This document shows, one piece after another, positions 4,934 through 5,117 of a stretch of DNA of 5,117 nucleotides (position 1 is the stretch's first letter; each line of letters opens with the position of its first letter). The stretch spans positions 1 through 5,117 of the forward strand of contig CAJMLN010000087.1 in NCBI GenBank assembly GCA_905214315.1. The letters run 5' to 3'. This stretch comes from an uncultured bacterium. Its GTDB lineage: Bacteria; Bacillota; Clostridia; Christensenellales; QALW01. Both the position numbers and the translations under genes were made by a program. The notes beneath the pieces are model-generated. The model saw only the letters and a list, made by a program, of their open reading frames with translations, did no database searches and was not told where the DNA came from.

Positions 4934-5117
4934 ATGGCAAAAAATATTTTAGTTATTTCAACCTCTCCCCGCAAGCAGGGAAATTCCGACCTGCTGGCCG
5001 ACGCCTTTATCCGGGGCGCACAGGAGGCCGGACACAAAACAGAAAAAATCGCATTGCGGGAAAAAGAGCTCGCTTTCTGCAAAGGCTGCATGGCCTGCCA
5101 AAAGACGGGGCGCTGCG
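4934..5117 (+). CDS. Flavodoxin-fold / iron-sulfur flavoprotein-like NAD(P)H-dependent reductase (partial, 5' end only)
   Basis: Sixty-one codons are present before the right edge. The ATG at 4934 has AGGAG (4921-4925) 8 bases upstream and lies 15 bases after the DXS-like stop, so it is the third gene of the operon. Residues 3-18 (KNILVISTSPRKQGNS) form the first beta strand and the FMN-phosphate loop typical of NADPH-dependent FMN reductases and flavodoxin-like proteins. FCKGCMACQKTGRC (48-61) contains C49/C52/C55/C61, a CX2CX2CX5C pattern. It fits the compact [4Fe-4S] motif (CX2CX2CX4-7C) of iron-sulfur flavoproteins such as Methanosarcina Isf. Many clostridial flavodoxin-like reductases share a GCxxC core without proven cluster binding, so the cluster is likely rather than certain. 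Role and electron acceptor are unknown; from context it may reduce an electrophile or a product of the DXS-like enzyme. Confidence 0.85.
   Translation, partial: MAKNILVISTSPRKQGNSDLLADAFIRGAQEAGHKTEKIALREKELAFCKGCMACQKTGRC

Overview
The window looks like part of a chromosome from a Clostridia-type Firmicute. The evidence is strong AGGAG-type ribosome-binding sites, a TTG start, a textbook vegetative promoter, AT-rich intergenic DNA with mixed-GC coding DNA, and protein families typical of that group. No rRNA, tRNA, CRISPR array, transposase or phage gene is visible. The genus cannot be named from this sequence.

Left half (1-2395, all minus strand). Two genes read leftwards from a promoter near 2515-2543. 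The first encodes a 463-residue SPFH/band-7 protein whose C-terminus carries four zinc ribbons in a row. After a probable terminator or attenuator (926-963) comes a protein with two N-terminal zinc ribbons, cut by the left edge. The pair resembles YdjI and YdjG of the Bacillus subtilis pspA-ydjGHI locus, which links the phage-shock protein PspA to the membrane. This is therefore probably an envelope-stress or membrane-organising module. PspA and the TPM protein YdjH are not in the window and could lie to the left.

Centre (2396-2766). A 371-base AT-rich divergent intergenic region holds a sigma-A-like promoter for the SPFH gene and, 150 bases away, a promoter of MerR type. The latter has a long spacer containing a near-perfect dyad operator and drives the rightward genes.

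Right half (2767-5117, all plus strand). Three tightly packed genes form an operon: a small MerR regulator of the AdhR/NmlR type with the candidate sensor Cys52; a 586-residue thiamine-diphosphate enzyme of the DXS family; and the start of a flavodoxin-fold protein with a compact four-cysteine motif like that of iron-sulfur flavoproteins. The DXS-like protein keeps the catalytic and cofactor residues of DXS. By alignment with E. coli DXS from memory, it has lost both arginines that bind the phosphate of glyceraldehyde 3-phosphate (R420 to E381, R478 to G439), and Asp427 is Asn388. Together with control by an aldehyde- or electrophile-type regulator, this suggests that it is not the housekeeping isoprenoid enzyme. 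It may join a pyruvate-derived unit, or another donor, to a non-phosphorylated aldehyde. This operon is the most promising candidate for undescribed biology in the window.
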